Source of the DNA: Chroicocephalus ridibundus | Taxonomy: Eukaryota; Chordata; Aves; Charadriiformes; Laridae | DNA length: 64,000 nucleotides | Assembly: GCF_963924245.1 (NCBI RefSeq) | Contig: NC_086284.1 | Coordinates: forward strand, 161,501,653-161,565,652 | Direction of reading: 5' to 3' | In this document: positions 1 through 12,558 of the stretch, one piece after another | How positions within the stretch are numbered: position 1 is the stretch's first letter | How the letters are laid out: every line of letters starts with the position of its first letter | Position numbers and translations under genes: made by a program | The notes under the pieces: generated by a model | Seen by the model: only the letters and a program-made list of their open reading frames with translations | Databases searched by the model: none | Told to the model about the DNA's origin: nothing

Positions 1-565
1 GCCTCTGAAAATCACTGAGTTAACAGAATCACTGTTACCTCAATTTGAAATGCTCATCATTCTCTGTATGGATAATTGAAGTCTGGAAGTAAGAACAGAA
101 GAGGAATGGGGTGGCTTATGGGAGGTTTCCAATTGCTGTCCCGGTAAACTTTGAAGCTTAACCATTTAAAATTAGAATTTGTAGTAGCTGGCAGTTACAA
201 GGACCTAAGGCTCAGTTAATTGGGAGGAGAGAGAGAGAGAACTGCCAGGAGTGTTTAGAAAGAAGCTGAAGAAGCTGCGCAGTAGCTGGAAACAATGAGA
301 TTTCTTCTCCCAGCCTGAAGGGAGTAACCAGTTCTGTAAGGCCACCAGCTGTGAGTGGAGCAATCTGAGATCCGGGGTAAGAGGCGAGGTGCAGGTACTG
401 CAGAGACAGTTCTATCAAAAGCCTTGTTGCAGCAAGTGAGAATAATTTAAAATACAAAGTTGTTTGTGAAGGCATTAAGGAGTTCATACTAATGTGTTGT
501 AGCGCTTGATTGCTGTTGAAGCTGTAATTTTCAGAAGTCTGTTTGTGTCATATTTGCATACGCAG

Positions 566-639
566 AGTTTATCTTCAGAAGGGACAGCAAAAGGACATAC
601 TGATGCTGTGCTTGATCTTTCATGGAATAAACAAAGCAG
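566..639 (+). CDS. PWP1: PWP1 coding exon (first in window)
   Basis: Acceptor AG at 564-565 and donor GT at 640-641. The exon starts in phase 0 and ends two bases into an Arg codon. It encodes the linker and start of a WD repeat, GHTDAVLDLSWNK. The sequence before it (1-565) reads as intron; I find no supported coding exon there. Confidence 0.93.
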
Positions 640-3600
640 GTAAAAAAATACTTGAATAACAATGGATGGTTACAAATCTGTATACTTAATTAGGCATGTA
701 TTTTTCACACAAATCCAAAATCTTATGTAGCATAACATTGAACTTGAAAGTAGTGCTGTGATGAATTGATTCTCAAAAATACACACACACTCTTTTTTTT
801 TTTTTTTTTAACTAGAAATCTTGGTTTATTTTCTTAAACACCTATTTATTGCTACAGATCACTTTTTATTTGCAGGTTGTCCAGATGAGGGCAGGGCTAA
901 GGTGAGTCTAAGCCATTTGATAAATTGGCTACATTTAAGCCAGATGCACAAATTGGAGAAGCAGAAGGGCTGCCCTGATCTGTGCCAATCTGCCGGTGAC
1001 CTAAACCGCCATTTCAACAGATAGAAGTAGATTTATAGAAGGAAGTCCTTGCTGTGCTGGTTTTTTTCCCCTCTGGCTTTTGCCCCAGAGCAGTGAACAG
1101 AAAAGAGAGTGTAAAAGCCCTAATAGCACAGTTATAGGAATGCCTCTGACTGTTGGGTTATACTGGACAGGGAGAATTCCCTGTCGCCTGAATGAACTAG
1201 CAAATGAAGTGCTGCTATTGAAGCAACACAAAGCTGGCCCATCTTGGGGGAGAGGTCAAGGACAATGCGCTGACTGAAATAAAGACGCTGCTGTTTTTTT
1301 CTTATCGTTTAGGTGTTTTTTAACAGTTCACTTGTCAGGATTCTCAGCATGGGCCTTGAAACTGTCAGACACAGGCTGATTTTTATGTTTGCTTTTTTTT
1401 TTCCCTGCTGTCATAAATGCCTCTGAAGATACACATAGGCAACTCCGCATACTCCTGATGAGCCTTCACTTGTAATGCTTTGTTATCTAGATGCTGAAGA
1501 AGGAAACACCCGCACAGACATGCAGTAAATGTACATAAATTGCGCTCTTAATTTACAGTGTGCTGTCTGTTCTTAAATTAAACACGTATGCACAAAGTAT
1601 GGTAGTGATCATTCCATCAGTCTTACAAAAGAGTAGCTTTCACGTACCTAGAAATGGTTGTCTGGTAATAATATAGAGACGAGTCACAAAATTTAAAGCT
1701 GCAATCGTTCAGTGTCTGGAATGCATAATTCCGTGATGTGCTGAGTTACGATTGGTACTGGTAGATCTTTCAGGAAATAAAAACAGCCTTGAAGTGGAAA
1801 GCTTATGGGCAAAACAAGTAACTCCTTGGAGCAGCTTATATTTAAGAGTTTTGTTGTTGTTTGGATTTTTTTAGGCAAGACATGATGTGACAGCTCTCTA
1901 TAAATAACTTTCTGCCTGTAGGTCATAATGGTGTTACTGTAAAAGGTTCTCATAGCCTTCACTATGCGTTTTCTTAACTTTCCCTTGTGACATTGTTTGG
2001 GAGAACAGTGTTTCCAGGAGAATGTTGGCGCTTTCAGTCAGAAACGCTTGGTTAATATAAAAAGAAAAAGGGTAAGGAGGGAACAGTTTCAATCAGGAAC
2101 AACGTGTTGAGGTAATAAATCTGTTTTTAAGAGCAATGGAGCAATGGTAGCAATTGTACTTTGTATTTGACAGCGTTTGGGAACGATTTGAGTTTTTTCT
2201 GATTAAACTTCTAAACTGTGTATTTATTGCTCTTAACACAATTGGTCAAATTTAAGTTGAAACGTGGGATCTGTAAACTAAGTAAAATGTTAGTGGTTCC
2301 TTTCAGCATTCTATGAAGGGTGTGCAGTGCTGGCTCTTCAGTAGTTACATAAATACTCAGATATTAGAGAGCAAAATATTCTAAAAACAGGTTTGTCTCG
2401 CTCTTGGCTGTACGTGTATGCATACAGAACTAAGTTGCATAGGTAATGTTATTTAAAAGTACTATCTTAACGTCAAAGGAAAGGAAGTACTTAAGCACCT
2501 TTCTTGCTTTGTTTTGTTCAAGAATCTTCCAGAAAATGATATTTTAAGTGGTGTCGGGGGAAATGCAAGCAAAACTGTCAATGCTGTTGTACTAATGTTG
2601 TACTAATATAATCTAATAGAGTCTGTTTGTAGTCTTTACTTGTAGCGTAGAATTACCTTCAGGGAGTTATCCCTCAGGCTTGAGATACATAGTCTGTAGA
2701 CCAGAGAGTACTTGATCTCAGAATCAGGCTCTGTATATATTTTGGATTTTTGACCGTTACTTGTTTGTATCTGTATAAAGATTTCTAAAACTTATTTTTT
2801 GATCCATTATCAGGAATGTTTTAGCAAGTGCGTCTGCTGACAATACTGTGATTTTGTGGGATATGTCTGTGGGTAAGCCAGCAGCCAGCCTGACGCTACA
2901 TACGGACAAGGTATGTAATAATCGCTATGTTTCTTTCACTGTGAAATACAGAGGGAAAAAATAACCAGCTTTTCATTAGCTGATTGGTAGCGAACCCTTA
3001 GAACAACAATTCTGTAGTTTTCTAACAACTGTGCAGAATAGTTTAAATTTCTGAGTTAGTTGCTTTTGCGAACAACGCTGTATTTGCTTTTAAAAATGTT
3101 ATTTAACTTATCCTTTAGAAAGTTTGCAAAGACTCACAGCATTTTTTAAAAGGCCTTTTGTGTGAAAGCCTGGATGGTTGGGTTTAAGCTACAAAAAATA
3201 GACCTCTGAGCATAGGTCAAGCTGTAACCCTCTCTTAAGGCAACAGTGAGTGTTGGTTACAGTTTGTTCTAGGTAAGAAAGGTTTAAAATAAATGATACT
3301 AAAATACCATAGTGATGAGTACTTCAGAAATGAATTCATCTCATAGTAATTACAATGTGAAAGTTAGTTATTAATAGCTATAACCTTATTTTGCTGTTAA
3401 CAAAGTCACTGCCCTTGGCAAACTCCAGATTTTCATTTTTTGCTAATGTCTGCATTTTTCTCCCAACTGGAAGCAGCTATTCTTTTACCTCCTTCAGCTT
3501 ATTTTTTTTAATATCTAGGGCATAAACGGGGCATGTGGTTCCGTTCAGTTAAATTATATTGGAAAGTATCTTGTTTCTGCTGGGTGGGGGCGTTTGAAAT

Positions 3601-6600
3601 AAAAATGATGTGCATCTCTTGCACTGTTTTATGAGAAATCTCAGTTATCAACAAACTTAGTAAGAAGCGTTTTTTGGGGGGAAGTGTGCTGGTTTTGAGG
3701 AGGAGGGATTGTGCTGTGGTCAAAGAAAATTCCCGTATATATGTGTTGTATCTCAATGCTTATTTTTTTGAAATAAAATCTTCTGTTGTCTAGGTCCAGA
3801 CATTGCAGTTTCATCCGTTTGAAACTCAGACGCTTATTTCTGGATCTTACGATAAGTATGTCAGGGTAATATTTTCAATTGTTACATGTGGGGAGGGTAT
3901 TAGTGTTGAATTAAGCCCCTTAAGTTGCCTCAGGTTTTCTTTTTCGTGTACTTATAACTGTGCCAAATTTGAGTAATGCTATTATTTTTTTCCAGCAAGG
4001 TAGCCAGGTTTGTATGTGGCCAAAATGTAGTTTTCTTTACCTCTTTCTCAGGACTCGCCAAATACTTTAACCATCTGGACTGACATTTTCTGTGCCAGGT
4101 GTCTGATCCAACCTGAATTTATTTCTTAATTTGGCCGTATGGCATTTTCTGTGTTGGGAATGTGTCGCTGCTCATTCCTGTGAAAACTTGTCCAGGTTTT
4201 GCCAAACTGTAAGACCAGGGTGGGGGCATGAGAGACTTTAAAATCCCAGTCCTCTCCCTACAGCCTCTATGGATAGGCGCGCTATAGCCGAATTTTAACA
4301 GGCTGTCTCCTGGTGATTGCAGCCTGGAGATGCTGTGAAATGGGTTGTGTCTGCACACTTGGGCTAGCGCTGTAACTGCCACTTGTTATAAGCCCTGCCA
4401 GCCAAAAAACTTCCTTTCTGTTCTCCCATCTCCTAGGGGTGACTTTTTAATTTTGTTCTATAACGGTGATTTTTCTTATATCGATTTTTTTTTTTTAATT
4501 CTGCTTTTAGGACTTTGTCCCTCTATTAATATTTAAAGACCTGTCAATCTTTAGCCAAGTCTTTATGTTCTCTGGCTTCTTTTATGCTCTGCATAAGTAA
4601 AAGTATCGGAGAAAACCCTTTTATTCTTCTTAGGAACCTGCTTACGTCTGCTTTCCCTCCCCCTTGACTTCCTTCAGTGAAAAGAAAAAAAAAGTCCAAA
4701 TACCGAGACCAGCTTATCAGTCCCTTTTTAGCTAGCCCTTTGATCCCATGGACACCTATAAACCAGTGTACTATCTATAAACTAGTGAACTGCCACTGGG
4801 GATTTTTCCTGTAAAACCTCACAGGACCACAGTCTGTTTAATGAATGTTGGCAGATGCCTTCATAACCTGAAAGTCAGACCGTTAAAAACTGCGTATGTA
4901 CTAAACCTGTTTTTGTAAAACGCCTGGTAAAAGAGCTGAGACATGTAGATCACATTTCTTCGGGTTTAATTATAGGATAGAGTGGGAGCGGGTTACGCTG
5001 TGGCTGTAAATTGCGGTGAGATGTTGCGAGAGTGACATCATCGCTCCTCTCTTCCATTTGCATCCAGGAGCTTTTCGGGTTGGGACAGATTCTGCTGCCA
5101 CTGGGCTGAGCACATGCCTGCAAAGAATCCCAAGGGACCCACTAACTCCCATCCCCTCTTTCTCCTTTTCTGGATTAGCATTTCCCTAACCGCTTTTGAA
5201 GATTAATTTTTTATTCCTTTTTATTAAAGCATATTTGAAAATATTTGTATATGTATCAGAAATTGTGCATTGTTTTTGAACAGTCATTACTTGACTTTTT
5301 AGAAGTCTGTTCATAATTATTTGCATAATTATGGTCTCTTATATGCTGCCTTATGTACTGAGTGAATTCAAGCTCTGTTTGCTTAGTTTCTATAGAACGG
5401 CTGTTTGTTACCAAGATGACACTTTGAAGCATATGGAAAAAGCTTGTGTTTATCTGAGAAATTTTCATCTGTTATTAAGTTGGAAGACTAAATAGTGAAG
5501 CTGATTCCATTTTAATTTTTGAATTGTTGTTTACATGGGCCTTCTACAGATGCCAGTGGTAAAACAAAACAAACTTCATAAAGCAGTCTGCCCTGATTAT
5601 TTTTTTTTTCTTTTTAATTTCCTATCCCTTTTTCCCATAGATCAGCTGTGCTGTATGACTGCAGAAACCCACAAGATAACCATCGAACATGGCGGTTTAG
5701 CGGTCAGGTTGAAAGAGTAACCTGGAATCATTTTTCACCTTGTAATTTCTTAGTGAGTACATGCTCTTCTGTTCTAGGTCTGTTGACTGTTGCCATTTTG
5801 TTTAACCTGTAATGTTTCTGAATCACGTAATGGAGCTGATGGACAGCTGAACTGTTGGTGTTACTTATTTTAAAAATGCAGTGTGTGGACGGATGGTTTT
5901 AGGTATTTTTTTCAACAAGTATATAGAGACCAGCTACTTATTTGGTATCTTCGTTATGACAGTAGAAAAGCAATTGATGCCGATGCTTTTTCACTCCAGA
6001 GGTGACATCTTTGCCATGTTGTTAGAGTGTTTCGTGGGTGGGTTGTATTTTCCTTTGTATAGTTGCTGTTGTGTTTCATGTAATGAGGCAATTGCAGCTG
6101 AGAAGTAGCTAATTAGAAGATCCTGAATATTAGTTCAGTGTTTCCCATCAGCGCTAGAGGGCAGTGTCCTCCTAGCTGGTATAGAGTGAAAATACCTTGA
6201 TTTTGTGGAGGTTTTTATAATAAAACTTTTAAAGAGAATTTAAACCAAATCTTTTTTTATTATCTCAATGGCTGTCTAGTTCTCTGTTGCTTTGTGTATG
6301 CAGCCAACAAAAGCAGTTGCTGAGTTCTGTTGGGTTTATGATTTAGATCTCTCCTGGTATAATAGACACTTGGCTTTGCACAGGGCTATTATGCAGCCAG
6401 TGGATGGCTCCAAAAATTTGAACGATTGATAGTTAAGAGACTAAAGGCTCTATATTTCTTTGTCTAACGTGAGAGCCAAGCTTAGTAGTGCAACCATTTT
6501 CAAAATAGAGTTTAAGAAATGTGTATAGGACTAAGACTTCCATGGTGCGTAGAATAGCTCAGGCAGCGTCAGGATGGAGCCTGACCTTGGGGATGCAGAC

Positions 6601-9255
6601 CCTGTAAGGTGTGTAACATGCCCTGCCGAGAAGCAGTGCAAGTCTGGCTCAAGTCACAGGGATTTACTAGAGGGTGGGTATGATTTCACAGGAGGTTTTT
6701 TTCAAATGAGCGACTACGGCTGTTTGTTTTTATAATGTTGTGGTTTCCTTAGGCAAGCACAGAGGACGGCTTTGTGTACTGTCTGGATGCTCGTTCTGAT
6801 AAGCCGCTGTTTACTCTGAAAGCGCACGATGAAGAGGTGTCAGGTAAATTGTGTGCGTGTGTATGTTGTGTTTGTCCCCAGTGGCGAGGCACATCTGGAA
6901 GATGTCTTTAACTGATACGACGGAGGTGGTGGTGATTCCTTGGTTAACAGATGAGAGTTGTGCATACTAATCATGGGTAGCTGGCGTGTGACACAAATCT
7001 CTCCTCAGAAGCCATTGTAAAGCAAAGTATTTTAACAACAGTGAACTTTTCTCAGTGAATGTCATGAACGTCAAAACAGATCTGTTCACTTGGGACTTAC
7101 TCCCTGTGTTTTTTGGGTAAGGAATAACAAAAACTATGCAGTCTGGTCCAGGATTATGAACTGTAATGTTTACCTCCTCTATCTGTAATTATTTTATACT
7201 GACATTTATTCTGGAGATGATTTATGTATGGCACATGGGAAGGTTTTCACACTGCCTCCTTTAGACTACTTTAATTATTTGATCAGTGTAGGAGCTTCTA
7301 AAAAGCAACTCTAAGCACCTGATCAGGTGTCTAAAATGAGATCATATGAATATGCCCCATCCTCTTGGATAGCAAAAGAGATGGTCTTTGGCAAATAACT
7401 GAAGAACACTAGCAGGGGAAGCCAGATCATGTGAAGTAAGAAGCAGAACAACGGCATCTTTGCACTGTTAACTGTTGTTGGATTGAAGGCAAAATAGGCC
7501 TACATGATGTTAGTTTGCTGTCACAACAGCGAGCGGTAGCAGCATGAAACTCTCATTAACTTTTTCTCCTTTGTGCTGGAACAGAGTTTAGTGTGAAAAG
7601 AATATTGGGTTTGTTAACGCGACTTTGCTTCAAAATGTGCCCTCATCTCTGTGAAACGGTGGTTACCTGGTGCTCTCACACTGCTGCACTCTTCATCTTC
7701 CAGGGCTACAGCTAAGCAGTCAGATCAAAGGGTGCCTTGTGACATCGTCTGCTGACAAATACGTGAAGATTTGGGATATCCTGGGAGACAGACCAAGTTT
7801 AATCCATTCCAGGGCTATGAAAATGGTAGAGTAATATTAATTTCTTGATTCCAAGAAGGTTTATATATAAACTATGTCTGCTTATTCCTTTTTGTCTAGC
7901 TTGAATCTTGTTTTACCTAACATCATAACATCTTTTAGGGGGAAAAAAACCCAATCACAACTGTGTATTCTGGGTAAATCATTATCATTACAGTGCAGTA
8001 TTCAGTTCAACATGTAATTGGCAGACTGCTTCAAAGCCTCAGACCTGAATACCAGATACAACGTTCTGAGCAGAACTAGAGGTACTCCAGTGTGTATCTG
8101 CCAGCTTCAAGGCAAAGGTGTGATTTACTGTTTGTAATTAGCAGCTCTTGACTTTAATTTTGTGTCCTTACAAAATAAGTTTCAGAAAACGTAGCATAAA
8201 TTTGTTTAAAACTTGCTTGGTGAAAGTATTTTCAGATGACAAATTAATTTTAGGATGATATTTACAAAAAAAATATCCTCTTCCTTCCTCCCTCCCAGGG
8301 TGTTCTGTTTTGTGCAGCCAGCTGCCCTGACTTCCCCTTCGTTTTTGCCTTTGGAGGAGAGCGGGACGGGCTGCGTGTCTGGGATATAAGCAAGATTTCT
8401 GCAGGTAACATTCTTATTTCTTTGAATCTTGTGGTTCTCCCCTTGTCCCCAGGGTGTATTTGTATATTCAGTAATGTATTCTGGTCTGAGAGAAACTGTA
8501 GGTTAATATTTTTAAATACCCCAAGACTACATGTCTTCACATTTTCAGCTTCAAAAAATGTGGGTTTTTTCTAACTTGGAAAACTGTGTTTGCCACATGA
8601 TTTATTTTCTCATAGCTGAAGCATAATACCTGATTTCTTGTAATACCTATGTTTTACTTTTTTCTGAATGTTCCTGGTGTAATCAAGTATCACATTTTTG
8701 AGTACCTGTACAAATAAAAGCAAGGACTGGTTTTGATGGGTTGTTGTAGCTACATGTAACTAAATGGCATGAAGTTTTAGAGGCTTTTAAGAGCTTGGTG
8801 GAAACCAGAGAGACTAAAACCAGAAATAAATTATTTAACCTTAATGTTCTGCTTTACAAAACTCATCCATTTCACAGTACTTAGGCACAGGGAAACCTCT
8901 AGAGATACTCTGGGGGAGCAATAACAGGATTTGTAATTTAGGCAGCACATACGGGCGCTTGTTTGGACGTGTAAGCTTTGGCTCCCTACTCAGGGCAAAG
9001 GGGAAAGCTTTAAAATTGCACCAGGTTAGGATTTCTGTTCCGTGGTTTTCCCTTCCGTGATGCTCACCACGCTGTACCTGCTGTACTGCTCTTGTCCCTG
9101 CGACACTAATGTGTAAGCAAGCCCCTGTCTCTGTTGCAGTGAACGAAGTTTTTGGAAACAGAGAGAGACATGTTCTGGCAAGTGCCAGCTCCGTGGCTTC
9201 CAGCTCCACAGCCGGCAGTAGCAGCAACGATTCGGAGACAGCAATGGAATCATGA
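566..9255 (+). CDS. PWP1: PWP1, periodic tryptophan protein homolog (3' part, spliced)
   Basis: Eight coding exons join in phase: 566-639, 2814-2910, 3794-3855, 5641-5752, 6753-6843, 7704-7825, 8299-8404, 9140-9255. They give 259 residues plus stop, roughly the C-terminal half of a family member of about 500 residues; the first exons are off the left edge. WD40 signatures recur: VILWDM, AVLYDCR, VYCLDAR, VKIWDIL and LRVWDIS. The product ends in a Ser-rich tail finishing SETAMES. All introns seen have AG/GT borders and compatible phases. PWP1 is known as a WD-repeat nuclear/nucleolar protein that supports RNA polymerase I transcription of rDNA downstream of growth signalling and binds histone H4K20me3 chromatin; those roles come from the family. 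Identity is by recognition of the conserved protein, and I see no frameshift or premature stop. It converges with PRDM4. Confidence 0.96.
777..809. repeat. (CA)n plus T tract in a PWP1 intron
   Basis: Six CA units run into about 17 T residues. Confidence 0.7.
2814..2910 (+). CDS. PWP1: PWP1 coding exon, WD repeat
   Basis: Acceptor at 2812-2813 and donor GTATGT at 2911. The 97 bases complete the split Arg codon and give NVLASASADNTVILWDM and a downstream HTDK. The SADNTVILWD core is a textbook WD40 strand d with the Trp-Asp pair. Confidence 0.95.
3794..3855 (+). CDS. PWP1: PWP1 coding exon, short WD exon
   Basis: This 62-base exon has acceptor TAG at 3791-3793 and donor GTATGT at 3856. It encodes VQTLQFHPFETQTLISGSYD and ends two bases into a Lys codon completed by the next exon. 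Confidence 0.95.
5641..5752 (+). CDS. PWP1: PWP1 coding exon, WD repeat
   Basis: Acceptor CATAG ends at 5640; donor GTGAGT starts at 5753. Completes the split Lys codon and encodes SAVLYDCR, then WRFSGQVERVTWNHFSP. Exactly 37 full codons follow the first base. Confidence 0.95.
6753..6843 (+). CDS. PWP1: PWP1 coding exon, WD repeat
   Basis: Acceptor TTAG ends at 6752; donor GTAAAT starts at 6844. Encodes ASTEDGFVYCLDARSDKPLF and ends one base into a Gly codon. Confidence 0.95.
7704..7825 (+). CDS. PWP1: PWP1 coding exon, WD repeat
   Basis: Acceptor CCAG ends at 7703; donor GTAGAG starts at 7826. Encodes SSQIKGCLVTSSADKYVKIW followed by the D of the WD pair and a GDRPSLIHSR segment. It has two leading bases and 40 codons. 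Confidence 0.95.
8299..8404 (+). CDS. PWP1: PWP1 coding exon, last WD repeat
   Basis: A C/T-rich tract and CCCAG end at 8298; donor GTAACA starts at 8405. Encodes GVLFCAASCPDFPFVFAFGG and then LRVWDIS, the last WD-type motif. Confidence 0.95.
9140..9255 (+). CDS. PWP1: PWP1 terminal coding exon with stop
   Basis: Acceptor TTGCAG ends at 9139; TGA stop at 9253-9255. Encodes VNEVFGNRERHVLASAS and then a Ser/Thr/Ala-rich tail ending AMES. The low-complexity tail is expected to be the least conserved part of the protein. Confidence 0.95.
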
Positions 9256-9638
9256 CGGCTCAAACATCACAAAATCAAAGTAATTAATGGGACTACGACT
9301 AATGTGTATTCTACAGATCCCCCTGTTTGGTGAGAGTTCATAGAAATTACTTGACTGTCTTGCAATCCACAGGCTTCTTCATCTCAGACAAAGAAACACG
9401 GTGATGTGGTTAAGCTCTAAATCAGCAGTTCCAAGTTCCTGCCTCTATTACCGGCTTTGAAAGATGAAGTCACTTGCTTTTGCCAGAGATTAGAAACAGG
9501 GGCCACCACGTGTCAAGTTGATATAAAAATGAAATAGTCAGAAGAGCGTCCTGCTGCTACCAGAAGTTTGATGAATACTGCAGGAAGGTCAATAGCTTCG
9601 AAGGGCATCAGGAAAAATACTTCAGACAGCGGTTGCCT

Positions 9639-9644
9639 AATAAA
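9639..9644 (+). promoter_or_regulatory. PWP1: Alternative PWP1 poly(A) signal AATAAA
   Basis: Second canonical hexamer 384 bases after the stop codon. It lacks an obvious T/GT-rich downstream element, so it is a weaker candidate than the one at 10774. Confidence 0.25.
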
Positions 9645-10773
9645 TAACCAAACAAAAGCTGAATGAAATGACAAGTGTAAATAGATAATTTAGCCTTAAT
9701 TTGAGGCTAGAATTACAGATTTCTAATACGTATTTTAAAAGTTCTTCTCTGTAACCTGTTTAAGTCTATTTCGTAGGCACTAAGTTGGAGTCCCGAAGTA
9801 GAACCTTAAAATGTGTTTCTACCACCTCAACTCACCGATATCAAACCAGAAATATCCCAGCTCTGTCCCATCAAGGGTTTCTTTTCCCGGGTTCCACAGC
9901 ACCTGAAGCTTATAGATGTTGCATGTGTATTGGGTTTTTCTTAAAGCTCCAAATGTAATATATATATGCAAAGAGAACGTGAACTGAAATAAGGAACTAC
10001 TACTTGGGCGAGGACGAGAGGCTGTCAGGACACGAAGTGAGGGTAGGGATCTCAGCTGGTCACTGTTGCTGGGGAAAGCTGTCCATGTCACGTGCTCATG
10101 TTCTTAACTCCACCCAGGCATTTCTGCCTGAAACCTGAAGGCACAGAGGAACATTTCGAGTATCAGCCTAACCACTGACTTTTGAACACCTCATTTAAAG
10201 CATCGGGAACCTAGTCAAGTAATGTGACTGAATTTCCTCACATTTAAAATGAACACCCAAGTGCCTTACCCCAGGCCAGAAGTCAAATGGTACTCGTAGC
10301 CTGTGGAGCGCGTGGAAGGTGGACAACCACTGGAAGGTCTCTGTTGAAGTGCTGCTGCTTTAAAAATGCCCGGGGTATTAAAACAACTGGTGTCAAAGCA
10401 GCCGTAGTGTCAGCGCACGTAGCTGACAAGATCTTACCCACTGCTTTCCACCCTAGCTGATTGTAACTCCTTCTGCTGAGGTAAAGCAGGTAACTTTTAT
10501 CAGTACAACCTGCAGGTGGCGGAAAAGGCAGGGCTGTAGGTTTCTTTCCCATCCCTTGAAGTAAGTGGCTGCTTCTAAATCCAGTTTAGCTGTTTCCAGT
10601 CTGGTGACAGGTGTTTTGCATGGCACTGCAGGAACCAAGAATCAATCCTTTCTCTGCCAAGCAATAGTGAACAGTGTGGACAACAAACGAACGACGTCTT
10701 TTTTGAAGCTTAAGAACCTCTGTTCAAGTCTTTTCTACTGAAAAGCTGCAAGTTTTTCAAAGCTTTAATTTGA

Positions 10774-10779
10774 AATAAA
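10774..10779 (+). promoter_or_regulatory. PWP1: Probable PWP1 poly(A) signal AATAAA
   Basis: Canonical AATAAA on the sense strand about 1.5 kb after the stop, followed by a TG-rich stretch (aagctctttgagggttgtaa) that could serve as the downstream element. Confidence 0.5.
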
Positions 10780-10852
10780 GGCTTCGTGTTAAGCTCTTTG
10801 AGGGTTGTAATTTCTGTTATATCTCTACTTTTGGTATTAATTGGCACCATAG

Positions 10853-10913
10853 GTCTAGAAGCTGGACTCTATGTAAAAGGTCTTTTCCAACCTAAATGAT
10901 TGGATGGTTCTAA
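10853..10913 (+). repeat. CR1 LINE 3'-end fragment
   Basis: About 60 bases resemble the extreme 3' end of chicken-type CR1: a ggactctatg-like stretch, then aaggtcttttccaacctaaa and a decayed version of the terminal ATTCTATG-type repeat. It lies between the 3' ends of PWP1 and PRDM4. Confidence 0.7.
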
Positions 10914-11375
10914 GTTGCTTTTTGTTTTAGGAAGAAAATGCATTACTGCAAGCAACTCATCTCTCCCTTGACTACACAAAAGCCCTGAACCTGTCTTTCT
11001 GGAGCTTATTTTCATACCGATCTCAGAGGGCACGCATTGTGGATTTTCAGGTTTGAAGAACTCAGGGAGCTGAACTTAGGCCATTTAGAGCAGGAACTGG
11101 AACCTCTTTCACAAGGGAACCTCCACCTACCTTGTGGGAGAAGGCGGCTCAGCTTACTGTTCTTTTGCAGCACACCCAGAGGAGCCACACAGCAACTCTA
11201 CACGAGTTAAAGACCGGTTCTTACCTCTGCCTGTTCATGGAGGTGCTCCAACCCATAACCTTGTCCCACGAAAGCTTGGGAGAGGCAGATGATGAAAAAG
11301 TGGTGGTATTTCTCTTATCATCATTATCAGAAATAGAAACCTTTTTTCAAACGTGTAAATATTAAAAAAAGAACA

Positions 11376-12248
11376 TTAGAAAAGAGCCACATTTTTAATT
11401 TTTTCAAAAGAAAACAACCAAATGAAATACATCTTCATTCCATAAATAATATTAGCAGCAAACCCTCCCATCGTTCTAGGTGGTAAAAGGTTTACAGCAC
11501 AAGTAATATATACTGTAAACACTGCCCCATCATCTGTAAGCCTCTGCCTTACTAAGTCTATACAGTCTTTACCTCTTCACCTGCTTACATGTTCTAGGGA
11601 ACCAGAGTGGGAAGAGGCAATAACTGTTCTCCAAAAGCCAATATTTGCTTTTCTGTAGCGGGGTAAGTAATTGCTTTGTCTGCAAATGCCGATTTTGCTG
11701 TTGTTTCTTTTAATTTAAGATGAAAACCTGAGCCTTGACAAGTCTTTGCTTTGTGCCAAACCACATCCTTCAGTTAAAAAGTCTTAAAAAGCAAAATACA
11801 TCACTGCCACCACTATTTTTTGTTTGTTTTTCTTATTGTCATGGCTTTGGCAGTTAAGGACAGTTGGCTTACAGCTCCCCGCAGTCACTCAACTACATTT
11901 CTGGTTTGTGGCTCTTTACTCAAAGGGCTATGCAAGGTGTGTCATGTATCCCGGCACTGGATGGATTAATCTGAGTGATTTGGAAAGGAAGTATGCACAG
12001 TGTGTGTGGGGGGGGAAAATCTCCTTGCCTCACGTTTCCTTCTTAGCAACTCTTCACTTCTATGTGCATGATCCGTTCTCATTCCGTGTTTTGGCGACAG
12101 AGTTCATTAAGCAGTGGTAGTGCGGAGACCAAAACAGAAGGAAAACTCCTATTTGACATACGCTGTTGACTGGGGAAAAAAAGGAAGAGTTTTGCTTTTT
12201 TTCCTTCCCCAGTTTTAACATCCAAGAAAATTTCCCTGCCTCTCTTCT
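11376..12248 (-). other. PRDM4: PRDM4 3' untranslated region (inferred)
   Basis: Sequence downstream of the PRDM4 stop on the - strand. The nearest poly(A)-like hexamer is ATTAAA (TTTAAT on + at 11394-11399), which gives a 3' UTR of about 0.85 kb. No AATAAA is visible on this strand before the PWP1 3' end. The boundary is a guess. Confidence 0.45.
11394..11399 (-). promoter_or_regulatory. PRDM4: Possible PRDM4 poly(A) signal ATTAAA
   Basis: Variant hexamer on the - strand about 850 bases past the stop, in an A/T-rich stretch. It is the only good candidate before the convergent gene. Confidence 0.4.
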
Positions 12249-12558
12249 TCATTTGTGTCCAGAGAGGGCGTCCCCTGTTGAATAGACTCCATTGTTAATC
12301 CTACAGTCTTCAGTCCTCATAGAGTCTATTAATTCTTCCTCTGAATCCTCCTCCTCTTCCTCCTCCGGGGCTGACAGGCTGGATGTGGGGCCTTTACATA
12401 TTTTTAAGTGGCGAGTGAGGTGATATTTGGTTAGATAAGCCTTGGAGCATTTTTCACAGACATAGTCCCTCTTTCCTTCATGTGAATTGAGATGCTTCTT
12501 CAGGTGATTTGTCCTCAGAAACAGCTTGTCACACTTGGGGCACTTGATCTGCCGTTCT
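12249..12558 (-). CDS. PRDM4: PRDM4 terminal coding exon (last fingers, acidic tail, stop)
   Basis: Residues 698-800. One C2H2 finger (IKCPKCDKLFLRTNHLKKH), one C2HC finger (YVCEKCSKAYLTKYHLTRH then LKIC), then a Glu/Asp tract and a tail ending in SGHK. Acceptor TTGCAG. Confidence 0.97.

Larger units (their letters stand above)
9256..10795 (+). other. PWP1: PWP1 3' untranslated region (inferred)
   Basis: Sequence from the PWP1 stop to just past the AATAAA at 10774-10779 is the simplest 3' UTR. An earlier AATAAA lies at 9639-9644 and could give a short form of about 400 bases. Neither end is proven from sequence alone. I see no other gene here. Confidence 0.55.

Noticed and set aside
1..565. 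Possible additional upstream PWP1 exon
   Set aside because: No frame with suitable splice borders continues into the 566 exon; reads as intron.
8841..9263. - strand frame antisense to the PWP1 terminal exon
   Set aside because: A shadow of the Ser-rich PWP1 tail; no independent support.
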